From: Akkermansiaceae bacterium
GTDB taxonomy: Bacteria > Verrucomicrobiota > Verrucomicrobiia > Verrucomicrobiales > Akkermansiaceae
Length of the DNA: 64,000 bases
NCBI GenBank assembly: GCA_025363295.1
Contig: JANYEC010000074.1
Coordinates: forward strand, 1-64,000
Direction: 5' to 3'
Positions 54,224 through 64,000 of this stretch are shown piece by piece (within the stretch, counting starts at the first letter, position 1; the number at the start of each line of letters is the position of its first letter). The position numbers and the translations under genes are program-made. Below the pieces are notes generated by a model. That model worked only from the letters and a program-made list of their open reading frames with translations, ran no database searches and was not told the DNA's origin.

Positions 54224-56188
54224 TTATGGTCGGGTGATTTTGAGGCGAATCATCCGTTTCGGTGCGGTGCTGGCAAGAATGTTGTCACGGGCTTGGAAGC
54301 TGCTATCCGAATTAGTGATGATCACAGCAGGAGTCCAATTCGTTAGATTATCGGTGACTTCGGCGCTCCAGTTGATGTCTGTAGCGGAAATATTTTTAGC
54401 GACCGTTAGAGTGAGATAGCCACTCGTTTGATCGACCACGGCGGTGCTTGCACTGAATGCTTTCGGATCGAGATTCATGGCATATTCAATGAGATTTTGA
54501 AGTTGGTCCGCATCTGGATCGGCGTTTGCTCCGCTGATGTTAGGGTCGGCGAGCTCGCTTGCGTCGAATTTTGCGAAGCGCCATGCATCGAAGGGTTTAT
54601 CCTGAAGGGTCACTGTGGCAAGTTGCGCGGGATTGCTCACGAGGGCGAAATCACTCGCGATCCCCACCGCCACACTGCGACTCCCTTGCGCGACATTGTC
54701 CGCAATGGGAATGACTTGGATGGAGATAGAAGCGAGTCCAGCAGGAATCGTCACGCTGGCGGGGAGTGCTTGAAAATGAGTGCCCGCAACGGCGGTTCCC
54801 CCAATGCTGAGCGGCACATAAAGCGGCAATGTCGCATCACCGCTGCGGGTAATCGTAAAGGTGCCCTGTTGGAGATCGAGTTCCCGAGCGCTGGGGTTAG
54901 TGGCAACGATTTCAACAGAAGGAAGACTGTGCCATGCGAGTGCGAAAGTGGTGGCGACGGCGGAGGTATTCTCCACCACGATCACATAGTCACCGGGAGA
55001 AAGCATAGGCTGATAGACGAGTTCCACGTTATCCAAGTAGCCCACGCTTTCACTGACGAGAGCTCCTTGGGTAAATCCAGAGGCATGATAGAGATGCAAA
55101 TCCAGATCAGCCATGGAGGTGCTCAAGTTTCCCCAGTTAGGGCCTGGGATGTTGTCGGTAACAATTCTGTGCCACGTCATCGCGGCACAGAACGGGGTAG
55201 GGGATGTGCCATTGGGAATTGAGAAAAAATAAGATTTTGTGGAGTTCCCATTCACGCTTTCCGCGCTCCATCCGCGGGATTTTTGCAAGCTGCTAGTCGA
55301 TGCGTTGCCTCTGCCCGCGCGGAGATCGTGATAGGCGTGGTTTATGTTCAGCTCGCCAGCGCCGAAGCGAAGATCGAGTGGGCGATTTGAAGTATTAGCC
55401 CACGTGCCCGCTACGGTGTCTTTCCTCGCTGAAGCCAAGAGGAGTGCTTTGATAACGCGCGGCAGGTCGGCTCCGCTCAGCGAATACGGAGTGGCGGTGA
55501 GTTTCGAATAAAGTAGCCCCGCTGCGCTTGATATCATCGGAGTCGTGAAACTGGTGGCGGACTCCGGCGCAACGATGTCAGGCTTAATTCGACCCGGGGT
55601 ATCAACAGTGGTGAATCCTGCACTGTGTAAACCATCAGTTCGGCCCACTGAAATTGTATGGTATCCCTGCCCAATAAGCTCTGGAAGCACGGTGCTCGAG
55701 CCATTGTTTTCCCCCACCACACAGACGAACCCATCGCGATCAATGGCGAAATCTAAACGCTGGTTCGTTTCTGCTGCGAAAGAATAGGTGGGAGCGATCC
55801 AACTAAGATTTACGACTGCATGCGTTTCCACAGCGGGGGCGGAAAGGCTGCCCACTTTGAGAAACTCGCTGCCCACCCAAGGGCTTGCACTATATAGATC
55901 GACCGGAGTGTTTCCCGATAAGAGGCTCGTTGAATTGCCATAAAAATACGATGCCACCAAGTTTGCGTGATTGCTAACACCAGTGGTTCCCGATTTCACG
56001 GTGAACGTCTTCCCTGTAAAATTGGAACTTACGGTATCAGGCACATAGTTTGCTGCACTTTCGAGGGCCTCCACCTGGGTGAAACCTTGCACCGGCGCGC
56101 CTGGCAATTCAGGCCCCGCGAGCAACTGCAATCTGGTAAAGCCAATTTGATTCTTCCAATCCGCCTGCGCCGTCGCAGCGAAAGACAA
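54224..56188 (-). CDS. Exported subtilase-like (S8) protease with Calx-beta and C-terminal module
   Basis: A secreted protein of about 655 residues or slightly more. Subtilase marks are 'VSNHANLVASYFYG' (His) and 'PDIVAPESATSFTTPMISSA' (Ser). At the place of the catalytic Asp the sequence reads 'GFTQVEALES', so Glu may replace Asp. A Calx-beta-like stretch lies near 440-530. The end carries 'GANADPDADQLQNLIEYAM' and a beta module common in Verrucomicrobiota secreted proteins. The track start is a TTG at 56188, inside the hydrophobic core of the signal peptide. The frame stays open to a TGA at 56284 and encodes the rest of the signal (GVFLAFVGGVLSF) but no ATG, GTG or TTG. Confidence 0.75.
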   Translation of the reverse strand: MSFAATAQADWKNQIGFTRLQLLAGPELPGAPVQGFTQVEALESAANYVPDTVSSNFTGKTFTVKSGTTGVSNHANLVASYFYGNSTSLLSGNTPVDLYSASPWVGSEFLKVGSLSAPAVETHAVVNLSWIAPTYSFAAETNQRLDFAIDRDGFVCVVGENNGSSTVLPELIGQGYHTISVGRTDGLHSAGFTTVDTPGRIKPDIVAPESATSFTTPMISSAAGLLYSKLTATPYSLSGADLPRVIKALLLASARKDTVAGTWANTSNRPLDLRFGAGELNINHAYHDLRAGRGNASTSSLQKSRGWSAESVNGNSTKSYFFSIPNGTSPTPFCAAMTWHRIVTDNIPGPNWGNLSTSMADLDLHLYHASGFTQGALVSESVGYLDNVELVYQPMLSPGDYVIVVENTSAVATTFALAWHSLPSVEIVATNPSARELDLQQGTFTITRSGDATLPLYVPLSIGGTAVAGTHFQALPASVTIPAGLASISIQVIPIADNVAQGSRSVAVGIASDFALVSNPAQLATVTLQDKPFDAWRFAKFDASELADPNISGANADPDADQLQNLIEYAMNLDPKAFSASTAVVDQTSGYLTLTVAKNISATDINWSAEVTDNLTNWTPAVIITNSDSSFQARDNILASTAPKRMIRLKITRP

Positions 56189-56326
56189 AACCCCACCGAC
56201 GAAAGCCAGAAAAACCCCTCGCCCATCCAGACATGTCGATCCTTGGAAATGTAATAACTTGATCGCAAAACATACCTCGCGTCATCAAAGAATCAAGACG
56301 CTTTCCCTTTTATCCGCGCAGGTTAG

Positions 56327-58693
56327 TCACTGGGTTTTCCAACCTGGCAGGAGAAAAATCGAAACGCCCATACTCAGGACAATGCCGATCACCGAAACAA
56401 TTCCCAAGCTCACTAAAGCATCGCTCGATGAAAATACCAGCGAACCAAAACCTATTACATTGGAGGCACCACAGAAAAGCAGCGCCTTCCCCGTGCCTTG
56501 CCAGAGTTCCTGATAGTCGCCATGGGTGCGGCGCAGGCTTAGGGTGACGTGAATCGCATAGTCGATGCCAGTGCCAAGCAGCAGCGGTGTGGCCATTAGA
56601 TTGACAAAATTCCATTTCAGACCAGTCACGCTCATGATAGCTAACAGAATCACCGTGCAGACTACCATCGCGAACAAGGCCAGCATCACATCGCTCGCCC
56701 GGCGGAAGATGACGATCATCATCCCAACGAGCAGAACGAACATAGGCACGAGCATCCGAGCCATGTCCTTACTGACTAACCGGGCGATGGCTGGCTTGAA
56801 AAGTGCCCAGCCGCTGAGCCAGATACCGCCGCCTGTGATGCTGCGGAAAGTTTCATAATCCTTTCCGGCGGGATCGATTCCAGGTGCGGGCTCGATATTT
56901 CCCAAAAGATAGCCACCACCGTTTTCTTTGCGAGATAGGAAAAGCCGCATGACCTCCCGGGCAGACTCGGATTTCGGAAATACGGTGGAACGGACATCAT
57001 TGGATTGGCGGGCCATCGCCTCCAGCACGGACTTCCCTAACGCAAGTCCTTCATCCGTGAAACCCGCAGCATCAGCCTCGCGCAGCAGGCGTTCACGATC
57101 GGCGGCGAAGGAGGCTAACAAAGGGCGGTTCGCGGCTTGGCGTGCTGCATCCGGCCACCAGCCGATGGGGAGTTTCCCCTCGGCGATCGCTCCCGATTTT
57201 TTGATCGATGCGATGCGTCGATTCGCTTCAGTGATGCGCTGGAGCATGTCAGCGTCGTTATCCCCCTCGACGACGATGCCGAGGGATTTTCCGCTCCAGC
57301 TGGGGAAATCCTTTTGGATACGCTCGAAGGATTCCATCGCATTGCTATTCCTTGGGCGCATGATTTTCGAGTCGAACTCAGCACCCGGCATTCCGTGAAT
57401 TAGCAGGGTCGCGATGGCGGAGAGAACCAAGACGCCCGTGATAGACCATGCGAGTTTGTGGCGTGGTAGAAATTTTCCTGAACCCTTGGCAGGCGCGCGA
57501 TTCACTCCGAACTTCGCGACAAAAGGCAGATAGATCACTAACATCAGGATACCCGCCGCTGCTAGACCGATGGCAACAATGGTGCCGAGCTGGGCCATGC
57601 CTGGAAGCCCACCAAGATTGAGTGCCATGAAAACGACAGTGGTGGTAATGGCACCGCACATCACCGGCGGGCCCGAGGATTTCCTCAACTCATGTTTGTC
57701 ATGCCCGGCGAGCTTTGCTTCCTGACAAATCACCAGCCCATAGTCCACCGCGAGGCCAATCAGAATTTCGATAGAACTCAGAGCCATGATGCTGAGCTCT
57801 CCATAAAGCCAACCCGCGAGCCCCAGTGCGACGGCGAAAACGATGACAAGCACTCCCACAAGACCTAGCAGAAGACTGAAGCGCCGCTGCATCCACCAGA
57901 AAAGAATCCCTATCAAACCCAGCGTAATACTGATAGATCCGCTCAAATCATATTCCATCGCCACGCCGATCTCAGAGGAAAATGCGGGCTCGCCGGTGAG
58001 ACGGACGTTCAAGCCCTTGCCCTCGCCAGCCTGCCAAGTGGCGGTGGAGGCGCGGATTTTTTTCAGCCATGCATCGGCTTCACGATAACCTTTGATCTCG
58101 CCCGGGGCATCAGCAAAAAGCAGGTGTGAGCGGCCATCGGGACTTTCAAATGCCTCACCACCTTGCTCGGAGGATGTTAGCGCAGTGACAGATGGATGAT
58201 CGAGGAAACCAAACGGATCGTGAGCTAGCATCACCATCGAAAGACCCTCCATGGCCGTGCCGACTTTCTCTAACGAGGCTTTCACCGTCGCATTCGAATT
58301 TGCTGGCGATAGCCGCGCCGCCTGCACTTGGGTGGCAGCAGAATCGCCATTAAGCCAGAGATAAGCCAGCAGCTCTGCGATGCCCTCGGGCTCGTCGCTC
58401 CAGCGCGGTTTCCAACGGGCGCGTTTCACCACTCCATCGGCCTTCAGGTGCTTTGCTAAAGACTCAGCTGCTGCTGGCATGCTTCCTTCATCTGCCTCGC
58501 CTCCTTCGATGAGCATGATTAACTCGTTGTCGCGGGAAAACGCTTGATGAAACGCCTTCAAGCCCTTCACCTCGGGTAGATCGGCGGGCATCATCGAGAG
58601 GATGTCCGTGTCGAAGCGCAACCGTAACAGACCGGAAGATGCTGCTAGAATCGAGACGACAAGAATAATGGGAACAGCCAAGCGGCGCAGCAT
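56327..58693 (-). CDS. RND/MMPL-family exporter
   Basis: A 788-residue inner-membrane transporter with the duplicated layout of one helix, a large periplasmic loop and five or six helices, twice. 'LRFDTDILSMMPADLPEV' opens the first loop, 'SIEILIGLAVDYGLVICQEA' and 'LATPLLLGTGIDYAIHVTLS' (here MATPLLLG) are the charged helix-4 motifs of the two halves, with the Asp typical of proton-driven members. Substrates of this branch are lipids such as hopanoids or glycolipids. The ATG at 58693 is chosen because the first helix starts there; the track's longer N-terminus is Arg/Ser-rich out-of-family sequence. Confidence 0.87.
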   Translation of the reverse strand: MLRRLAVPIILVVSILAASSGLLRLRFDTDILSMMPADLPEVKGLKAFHQAFSRDNELIMLIEGGEADEGSMPAAAESLAKHLKADGVVKRARWKPRWSDEPEGIAELLAYLWLNGDSAATQVQAARLSPANSNATVKASLEKVGTAMEGLSMVMLAHDPFGFLDHPSVTALTSSEQGGEAFESPDGRSHLLFADAPGEIKGYREADAWLKKIRASTATWQAGEGKGLNVRLTGEPAFSSEIGVAMEYDLSGSISITLGLIGILFWWMQRRFSLLLGLVGVLVIVFAVALGLAGWLYGELSIMALSSIEILIGLAVDYGLVICQEAKLAGHDKHELRKSSGPPVMCGAITTTVVFMALNLGGLPGMAQLGTIVAIGLAAAGILMLVIYLPFVAKFGVNRAPAKGSGKFLPRHKLAWSITGVLVLSAIATLLIHGMPGAEFDSKIMRPRNSNAMESFERIQKDFPSWSGKSLGIVVEGDNDADMLQRITEANRRIASIKKSGAIAEGKLPIGWWPDAARQAANRPLLASFAADRERLLREADAAGFTDEGLALGKSVLEAMARQSNDVRSTVFPKSESAREVMRLFLSRKENGGGYLLGNIEPAPGIDPAGKDYETFRSITGGGIWLSGWALFKPAIARLVSKDMARMLVPMFVLLVGMMIVIFRRASDVMLALFAMVVCTVILLAIMSVTGLKWNFVNLMATPLLLGTGIDYAIHVTLSLRRTHGDYQELWQGTGKALLFCGASNVIGFGSLVFSSSDALVSLGIVSVIGIVLSMGVSIFLLPGWKTQ

Positions 58694-58778
58694 GCCGCTA
58701 CTCAATCGACAAATCCCGCCAACGGAAAACTGAATTTCAAAAATCTCCGACGGGCAACACGTTTTCCGTCTGCTAGAA

Positions 58779-61700
58779 TCAGGTCGCCTTCGCATCCACC
58801 GGGATCGATGCCGCCTCATGCAACTCCTCCGCCGCTTCGAGTTCCGCATGTTCTTTGGCGATGACGCGGACAAGCTTGCGAACGCTTTCCTCCCAATTAG
58901 AGAGCAACTTCTTTGCCTGATGGCTACCGGTTCGCTCGAGGTGGAGTTCGATGAGAGATCTGATTTCGGCAATGTCCTGGGCTCGTTTGATCGGCAAGGC
59001 GACCACCATCTCGGAATTCACCCGCGAGAAAAATTTGCCATCCACGTCGTAAACATAAGCGGTGCCGCCAGACATTCCGGCGCCGAAGTTTTTCCCGGTT
59101 TTGCCAAGAATAACCACCTTGCCATTGGTCATGTATTCGCAGCCATGATCGCCCACGCCTTCCACGACGGTGGTGGCTCCTGAGTTTCTCACGGCAAAAC
59201 GCTCACCCGCGCGACCGTTTGCAAACAGCTTGCCACCGGTCGCCCCGTAAAGGCAGGTGTTGCCACAAATGGTGTTGGTGGCGGCTTCAAATTTCGCGGT
59301 CTTGGAAACTCGGATGATGATTTCGCCCGCAGCCATGCCTTTGCCGACGTAATCATTTGCCTCGCCGATGAGTTCGAGTTTGATGCCGGAAACGAGGAAG
59401 CAGCCGAAGGACTGCCCCGCGCTGCCACGGCAGGTGATATGAATCGAGTTGGCCGGCAAGCTGCGATCGCCATGCACCTCCGCAATCCGGCCAGCGAGGC
59501 GGGTCCCGATGTTGCGATCCGTGTTGACAACTTCGTAGCTAAGTGCAGTTGGCGGGCGATCCGGGAGGAGTTTGACGGCGTTGAGAATCTCTTCTGGGAC
59601 GGAATCAGGGCCGTATTCTGGAGACTGCTGGTTCTGGATGCCCGAAACTGCGGACACGAGATCGGAAAGGATTCGTAGGTCGAGTGCAGGCTTGGCGAGA
59701 CCATCGTTGCGATCCTTCGAGCAGATTCGAGAAATGGACTCGGGGGATTTTCCGGAATTTTCTGCTAGTGTAGGGACGACATCCTTGAGAAGGGCACTGA
59801 GATCGAGGGTATTTGCCTTCGGGTGATCGGTGACGTGGCGCTGCACCAGAAATTCCGGGCGGCCGATTAATTCATCCAGAGTGCGAACGCCAATACGGGC
59901 CATGATGCCGCGGGCTTCATCGGCGACGGCGGTGAAGTAGTTGATGACCATTTCCGGCGTGCCTTTGAACTTGGCGCGGAATTTTGGATCCGTCGTAGCA
60001 ATGCCGACCGGGCAGGTATTCAAGTGGCACTTGCGGACGTAAACGCAGCCCATGGCGATCATGGCGGTGGTGCCGAAGTTGAATTGCTCGGCTCCGAGGA
60101 TCGCGGCGATCACGACGTCGCGGCCATTGCGGATGCCACCATCCGTGCGGAGGACGACACGGTCGCGGAGATTATTGATGAGTAGGGTTTGCTGAGCCTC
60201 GGCAAGTCCGAGTTCCCATGGCGAGCCGGCGTGTTTGGTGGAGGAAAGTGGAGATGCGCCTGTTCCTCCATCATGGCCGGAAATGAGGATATTGTCGGCG
60301 GACGCTTTGGCACAGCCGGAGGCGACAGTGCCCACGCCGGACTCCGCCACCAATTTCACCGTGATCCGAGCGCGTGGATTGACTTCTTTGAGGTCGTGAA
60401 TGAGCTGCGCCAGATCCTCGATGGAGTAAATATCGTGATGCGGAGGCGGTGAAATGAGCTGAACTCCAGGTTGGGTGTTTCTCAAACGGGCGATTAAAGC
60501 ATTCACTTTATGGCCCGGAAGTTGCCCTCCTTCACCGGGCTTCGCGCCCTGGGCCATCTTGATCTCCAACTCCGCAGCATTGACGAGATAGTAGGCCGAA
60601 ACACCAAAGCGACCCGATGCCACCTGCTTGATGTAGGATCGCGCAAAATCGCCATTAGGATACGGCTTATAGCGCACTGGATCTTCACCGCCCTCGCCAG
60701 AGTCTGATTTACCGCCGATGCGGTTCATCGCGATGGCAAGCGTCTCGTGAGCCTCGGGAGAAAGCGCTCCGAGGGACATCGCGGCAGTGGTGAAACGGCG
60801 GCGGATACTCTCCATCGACTCAACTTCTTCGAGCGGAATCGGGCCGCTACTTGCAGAGACGAAATCGACCAAATCTTTAATTGCTACAGGTTTGGATTCC
60901 AACGATACACGAACATATTCCTCGTAATCCTCGGCACGGCCAGATTTCACGTAGGTATGGAAATTTTTGATGACCTCCGTGGTATAAACATGGCGCTCGC
61001 CTGCTTTGCGGTAGCGGTTGTAACCGGGGTCGCCTAGGTCAAGAGTTTGGCCTTCTAAAACGACTGTTTCAAATGCCGCCCGATGACGGATGATTGACTC
61101 TTCGGCGATTTCAACGAAGCCCACACCGCCGATTTTTGAAGGGACGCCTGTGAAGGAGAAATCGACTACTTCACGGCCGACACCGATGGCCTCAAAAGTC
61201 TGCGCACCTTGGTAAGAGTTCAGTACCGAGATGCCCATCTTGGACATGATCTTGAGAATGCCTTTTTCGAGCGCCTTTCGGTAATTGGTCATCGCTTTTT
61301 GAGCGGTGATCTCCCCGAGCTTGTTTTTACCTGTGTCCCCGGAAACGAGTTGGCGGACGGTGGCGTAGCCGAGATAGGGGCAGATCGCAGTCGCCCCAAA
61401 TCCAAAACAGCAGGCGATTTGATGCACATCGCGAGCCTCGCCAGTTTCCAAGACGATCGAAGCCCGCATCCGCATGCGAATGCGGGTGAGGTGATGGTGC
61501 ACCGTGCCAATCGCCAACAGCATGGGAATCGGGATGCGCGAAGCTGAGGTGGCGCGATCAGAAAGGATCAGAACATTGTTATCTTCCCGGACGGCAGTTT
61601 CCGCTTCCGCGCAGATTTCATCCAAGCGAGCTTTCATGCCAGAGGCACCGCTGGAGCTTAGCCAGGTGCAGTCGATTGTCACAGATGGGAAACCATGCTC

Positions 61701-63458
61701 CTCAAGGTGCTTGATCTTCTCAAGTTGGTGCTCAAAGAGGATCGCACTGTCCAAGCTGACCGTCATGCAGTGCAGGGGGGTTTCGTCCAAGAGGTTGCGC
61801 TCCACCCCGAGTCCGGCTCCGAGTGACATGACCGCCCATTCACGAATCGGGTCGATGGGGGGATTCGTCACCTGAGCAAACAATTGTTTAAAATAAGTGT
61901 ATAGAAGTCGCGGCTGAGTCGAGAGAATCGCGAGCGGAATATCATCGCCCATTGAAAAAACTGCCTCTTGGGCGCTCTTCATCATAGGGGGAAAAACCAT
62001 GTCCAGTTCCTCCGTAGAAATACCGTGAGTGACTTGATTACGAGAGAGTTCCAGCGGTGAATAGTCCACCTCGGGAACGTGTGCTTGCGGTGATACAAAC
62101 TTGCGGAGTTCGAGTGCGTTATCGTCGATCCAACGGCGGTAGGTTTTTTGCTTGGCGAGCTCCTCTTTGATCTCGCGATCGTATTTGAACTCACCCGTGA
62201 CCGTGTTGGCGGAAAGCATTTGTCCGGGGCCTAAGCGGCCCTTTCGAACGATCGTTGCATCGTCGAGAATCACCGCTCCAGCCTCGGAACCGATGTAAAG
62301 GATCCCGTCCTCGGTGATTTTGTAGCGCGACGGCCGGAGCCCGTTGCGATCGAGCGAGGCGCAAAGTTTCGTGCCATCGGTGAAGACAAGGCCGGCCGGA
62401 CCGTCCCACGGCTCTGAGAATGAGCGGATGAATTGGTAAAATGCCCGGACCTCATCCGAGATGTCCTGATCATTCCGATAAGCGGGTGGGACCAGCATGC
62501 ACATCGCATGCTCCGGCGAGCGACCGGAAAGAATGAGCAGCTCGAGCGCATGATCGAGTGAGGCGGAATCCGATTCTCCGTGGCGGATGAGATTTTTCAC
62601 CAACTCGATATCTTCACCCCAAACGGGCGAGGCAAAAAACTCTTCGCGCGAGGTCATCCAATTGCGGTTACCCTCGACGGTGTTAATTTCACCGTTATGG
62701 CACATCATACGGAATGGTTGCCCGAGGGGCCATGCTGGAAAGGTGTTCGTTGAGAACCGCTGGTGATACAGTGCGATGGCGACTTGGTAATCTGGATCGC
62801 TGAAATCTAGGTAAAACGCCCGCAGTGCGGCAGGCATGGCGAGGGCTTTGTAAGAGATCAGTCGGCTCGAAAATGTCGGTATGTAAAAGCTCTGGATCGA
62901 CCTGGTGCGATGTTCGATCTCCCGGCGGCAAAGATAGAGTTTTCTCTCAAAATCGTCTGCAGTCATATCCGCCGGACGAATCATCAGCAGATGCTCGATC
63001 TGCGGTCGGCTAACAAGGGCGATTTTCCCGAGCGCATCTGGATCGACAGGCACCTCGCGCCAGCCGATGGCGGTGATGCCACGTTTTCCGATCACATCCC
63101 GGGTAATTTCTCGGATCTCTGAAATCACATTGGCATTTTCAGCTGGAAAAAAGAACACTCCGACTGCTAGATCCGCATCATTTTCGACCGTAAATCCGAG
63201 TTTTTCCGCCGCTTTGCGAAACAGCGGGCGGGGGATCTGAGTGAGGACGCCGGAACCATCACCGGTCTTCATATCCGCATCGACTGCGCCGCGGTGAGTC
63301 ATGCAGCACACAGAAGTGAGCGCATAATCGAGAATCTGATAGCTCGCTTTTCCCTTCAAATGGGCGATCGCGCCCATGCCGCAATTGTCGTGTTCTTGTG
63401 AAAGCCGGTGCAAGGAGCCGGGAACGAGGGGGGTGCTGGAGTGATAGAACGCGTTCAT
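58779..63458 (-). CDS. gltB: Glutamate synthase large subunit GltB
   Basis: The 1559-residue subunit that makes glutamate from glutamine and 2-oxoglutarate. A 25-residue propeptide ends before 'CGMGAIAHLKG', whose Cys is the glutaminase nucleophile. The central domain, the FMN synthase domain ('SGHDGGTGASPLSSTKHAG'), the 3Fe-4S motif 'CHLNTCPVGIATTD' and the C-terminal beta-helix ('GVGDHGCEYMTNGKVVILGK') are all present. No small subunit GltD is seen on either side within the window; the electron donor could be encoded elsewhere or be ferredoxin. Confidence 0.97.
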   Translation of the reverse strand: MNAFYHSSTPLVPGSLHRLSQEHDNCGMGAIAHLKGKASYQILDYALTSVCCMTHRGAVDADMKTGDGSGVLTQIPRPLFRKAAEKLGFTVENDADLAVGVFFFPAENANVISEIREITRDVIGKRGITAIGWREVPVDPDALGKIALVSRPQIEHLLMIRPADMTADDFERKLYLCRREIEHRTRSIQSFYIPTFSSRLISYKALAMPAALRAFYLDFSDPDYQVAIALYHQRFSTNTFPAWPLGQPFRMMCHNGEINTVEGNRNWMTSREEFFASPVWGEDIELVKNLIRHGESDSASLDHALELLILSGRSPEHAMCMLVPPAYRNDQDISDEVRAFYQFIRSFSEPWDGPAGLVFTDGTKLCASLDRNGLRPSRYKITEDGILYIGSEAGAVILDDATIVRKGRLGPGQMLSANTVTGEFKYDREIKEELAKQKTYRRWIDDNALELRKFVSPQAHVPEVDYSPLELSRNQVTHGISTEELDMVFPPMMKSAQEAVFSMGDDIPLAILSTQPRLLYTYFKQLFAQVTNPPIDPIREWAVMSLGAGLGVERNLLDETPLHCMTVSLDSAILFEHQLEKIKHLEEHGFPSVTIDCTWLSSSGASGMKARLDEICAEAETAVREDNNVLILSDRATSASRIPIPMLLAIGTVHHHLTRIRMRMRASIVLETGEARDVHQIACCFGFGATAICPYLGYATVRQLVSGDTGKNKLGEITAQKAMTNYRKALEKGILKIMSKMGISVLNSYQGAQTFEAIGVGREVVDFSFTGVPSKIGGVGFVEIAEESIIRHRAAFETVVLEGQTLDLGDPGYNRYRKAGERHVYTTEVIKNFHTYVKSGRAEDYEEYVRVSLESKPVAIKDLVDFVSASSGPIPLEEVESMESIRRRFTTAAMSLGALSPEAHETLAIAMNRIGGKSDSGEGGEDPVRYKPYPNGDFARSYIKQVASGRFGVSAYYLVNAAELEIKMAQGAKPGEGGQLPGHKVNALIARLRNTQPGVQLISPPPHHDIYSIEDLAQLIHDLKEVNPRARITVKLVAESGVGTVASGCAKASADNILISGHDGGTGASPLSSTKHAGSPWELGLAEAQQTLLINNLRDRVVLRTDGGIRNGRDVVIAAILGAEQFNFGTTAMIAMGCVYVRKCHLNTCPVGIATTDPKFRAKFKGTPEMVINYFTAVADEARGIMARIGVRTLDELIGRPEFLVQRHVTDHPKANTLDLSALLKDVVPTLAENSGKSPESISRICSKDRNDGLAKPALDLRILSDLVSAVSGIQNQQSPEYGPDSVPEEILNAVKLLPDRPPTALSYEVVNTDRNIGTRLAGRIAEVHGDRSLPANSIHITCRGSAGQSFGCFLVSGIKLELIGEANDYVGKGMAAGEIIIRVSKTAKFEAATNTICGNTCLYGATGGKLFANGRAGERFAVRNSGATTVVEGVGDHGCEYMTNGKVVILGKTGKNFGAGMSGGTAYVYDVDGKFFSRVNSEMVVALPIKRAQDIAEIRSLIELHLERTGSHQAKKLLSNWEESVRKLVRVIAKEHAELEAAEELHEAASIPVDAKAT

Positions 63459-63562
63459 CAGAATTCGAAATACAAGGCCTGGTTAAAGCGCCGGGCGGAG
63501 CGCGAAATAAACGGCAGGTCACCGATACAGCCAAGCAGGAAATATGCCTAACGCTGAGTCAC

Positions 63563-64000
63563 CTATGAAGAAGATGACATCTCCGAATCTTCTTCCGGCG
63601 GCAGCAGTCCTCGCTCCACGAGAAAACGATCAGCAGCCCCCAAGGTGACCTCGAAATTTTTATGGCTGACGTTAAAATTGAAGAAACTGTGATCCGCTTT
63701 GATAAAGTCGATCAGCTCACAGCTATTGCCACGCCAGCGCAATCGGCGACGGAATTTCTCCACTTCCTCAAACGGCGTAATCCGGTCAGATTTTCCATGG
63801 AAAAAAAGCATCGGAGGCAGCTTGCGCCGCATTAGGTTTGTCGGACTCAGTCGCTTGGCAGTTTTAGCGTCTGGGAAACGCTCAGCCGCAGGGCCTTTTC
63901 CAGCGGTGTTGACTAAGGCGCTGAACAAAATCAGGGCCTGCGGGGTACACGTTAGACCATCCATCGGTGGCAGATCTTTGGCCTTCGGCATGGCAGTCAG
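63563..64000 (-). CDS. Alpha/beta hydrolase (esterase/lipase-like), 5' end cut by window edge
   Basis: The frame is open to the last base of the window, so only the C-terminal part of about 146 residues is visible. 'LPPMLFFHGKSDRITPFEEV' carries the acid Asp and 'KADHSFFNF' the catalytic His of an alpha/beta hydrolase. Similar BD-FAE or acetyl-esterase proteins are common secreted esterases in this phylum. The nucleophile Ser and any signal peptide lie outside. The ATG listed in the ORF track (63991) is internal. Confidence 0.75.
   Translation of the reverse strand: MTAMPKAKDLPPMDGLTCTPQALILFSALVNTAGKGPAAERFPDAKTAKRLSPTNLMRRKLPPMLFFHGKSDRITPFEEVEKFRRRLRWRGNSCELIDFIKADHSFFNFNVSHKNFEVTLGAADRFLVERGLLPPEEDSEMSSSS

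Overview
The window looks like a chromosomal piece of a Verrucomicrobiota bacterium (Verrucomicrobiales- or Opitutales-like; rank below phylum is a guess). The evidence is a large array of exported glycoside hydrolases with no SusC/SusD pair, a protease ending in the 'DPDADxxxNLxEYA' C-terminal module common in this phylum, an ECF sigma factor overlapping a Ser/Thr kinase with PEGA and FGE-sulfatase modules, and translation starts that mostly lack a Shine-Dalgarno sequence. All calls come from reading the sequence and the supplied ORF translations; no database search was run.

Region 1 (about 1-26.8 kb, all minus strand) is a polysaccharide-degradation cluster. In transcription order it holds a small exported protein, GH28, GH106, heparinase II/III-like lyase, SGNH sialate-O-acetylesterase-like esterase, GH29, GH2, heparinase-like lyase with LamG, GH30, a second esterase, GH95, and two tandem GH29. 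Nearly every product has a signal peptide. Together they would remove acetyl groups, cleave uronate-containing backbones, and release fucose, rhamnose and galactose, which fits an acetylated, fucosylated, rhamnose- and uronate-containing polymer (inference). The cluster carries many marks of gene shuffling: short signal-peptide ORFs ending 7-10 nt before enzyme starts, a roughly 85 bp direct repeat bracketing one lyase gene and containing the 3' scar of a lost GH106 copy, and signal-peptide DNA shared by unrelated enzymes.

Region 2 (26.8-36.2 kb) is mostly housekeeping. It has a likely truncated helical protein, then thiC under a TPP riboswitch with its own terminator, followed on the same strand by a nucleotidyltransferase/partner pair. 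Next come tRNA-Pro, a PfkB kinase, a MeaB GTPase, an ABC ATPase whose permease has eroded to a C-terminal fragment, a Tat-exported Gfo/Idh/MocA oxidoreductase, coaD and tRNA-Arg.

Region 3 (36.4-40.8 kb) resembles a poly-N-acetylglucosamine locus: PgaB-like, PgaC-like and a tiny PgaD-like protein. The PgaB-like protein has its two catalytic domains in the reverse of the E. coli order. Region 4 (41-47.5 kb) has a DEAD-box helicase, an unrecognised proline-rich protein with a coiled-coil partner, and, divergently, the sigma factor-kinase module.

Region 5 (47.5-53.5 kb, plus strand) is an assimilatory sulfate reduction set: an OsmC-like protein, cysJ, cysI, cysH and cysK, closed by a strong terminator. 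Region 6 (53.5-64 kb, minus strand) has a LolA-like protein, a subtilase-like protease with no canonical start codon, an RND/MMPL exporter, gltB, and an alpha/beta hydrolase cut by the window edge.
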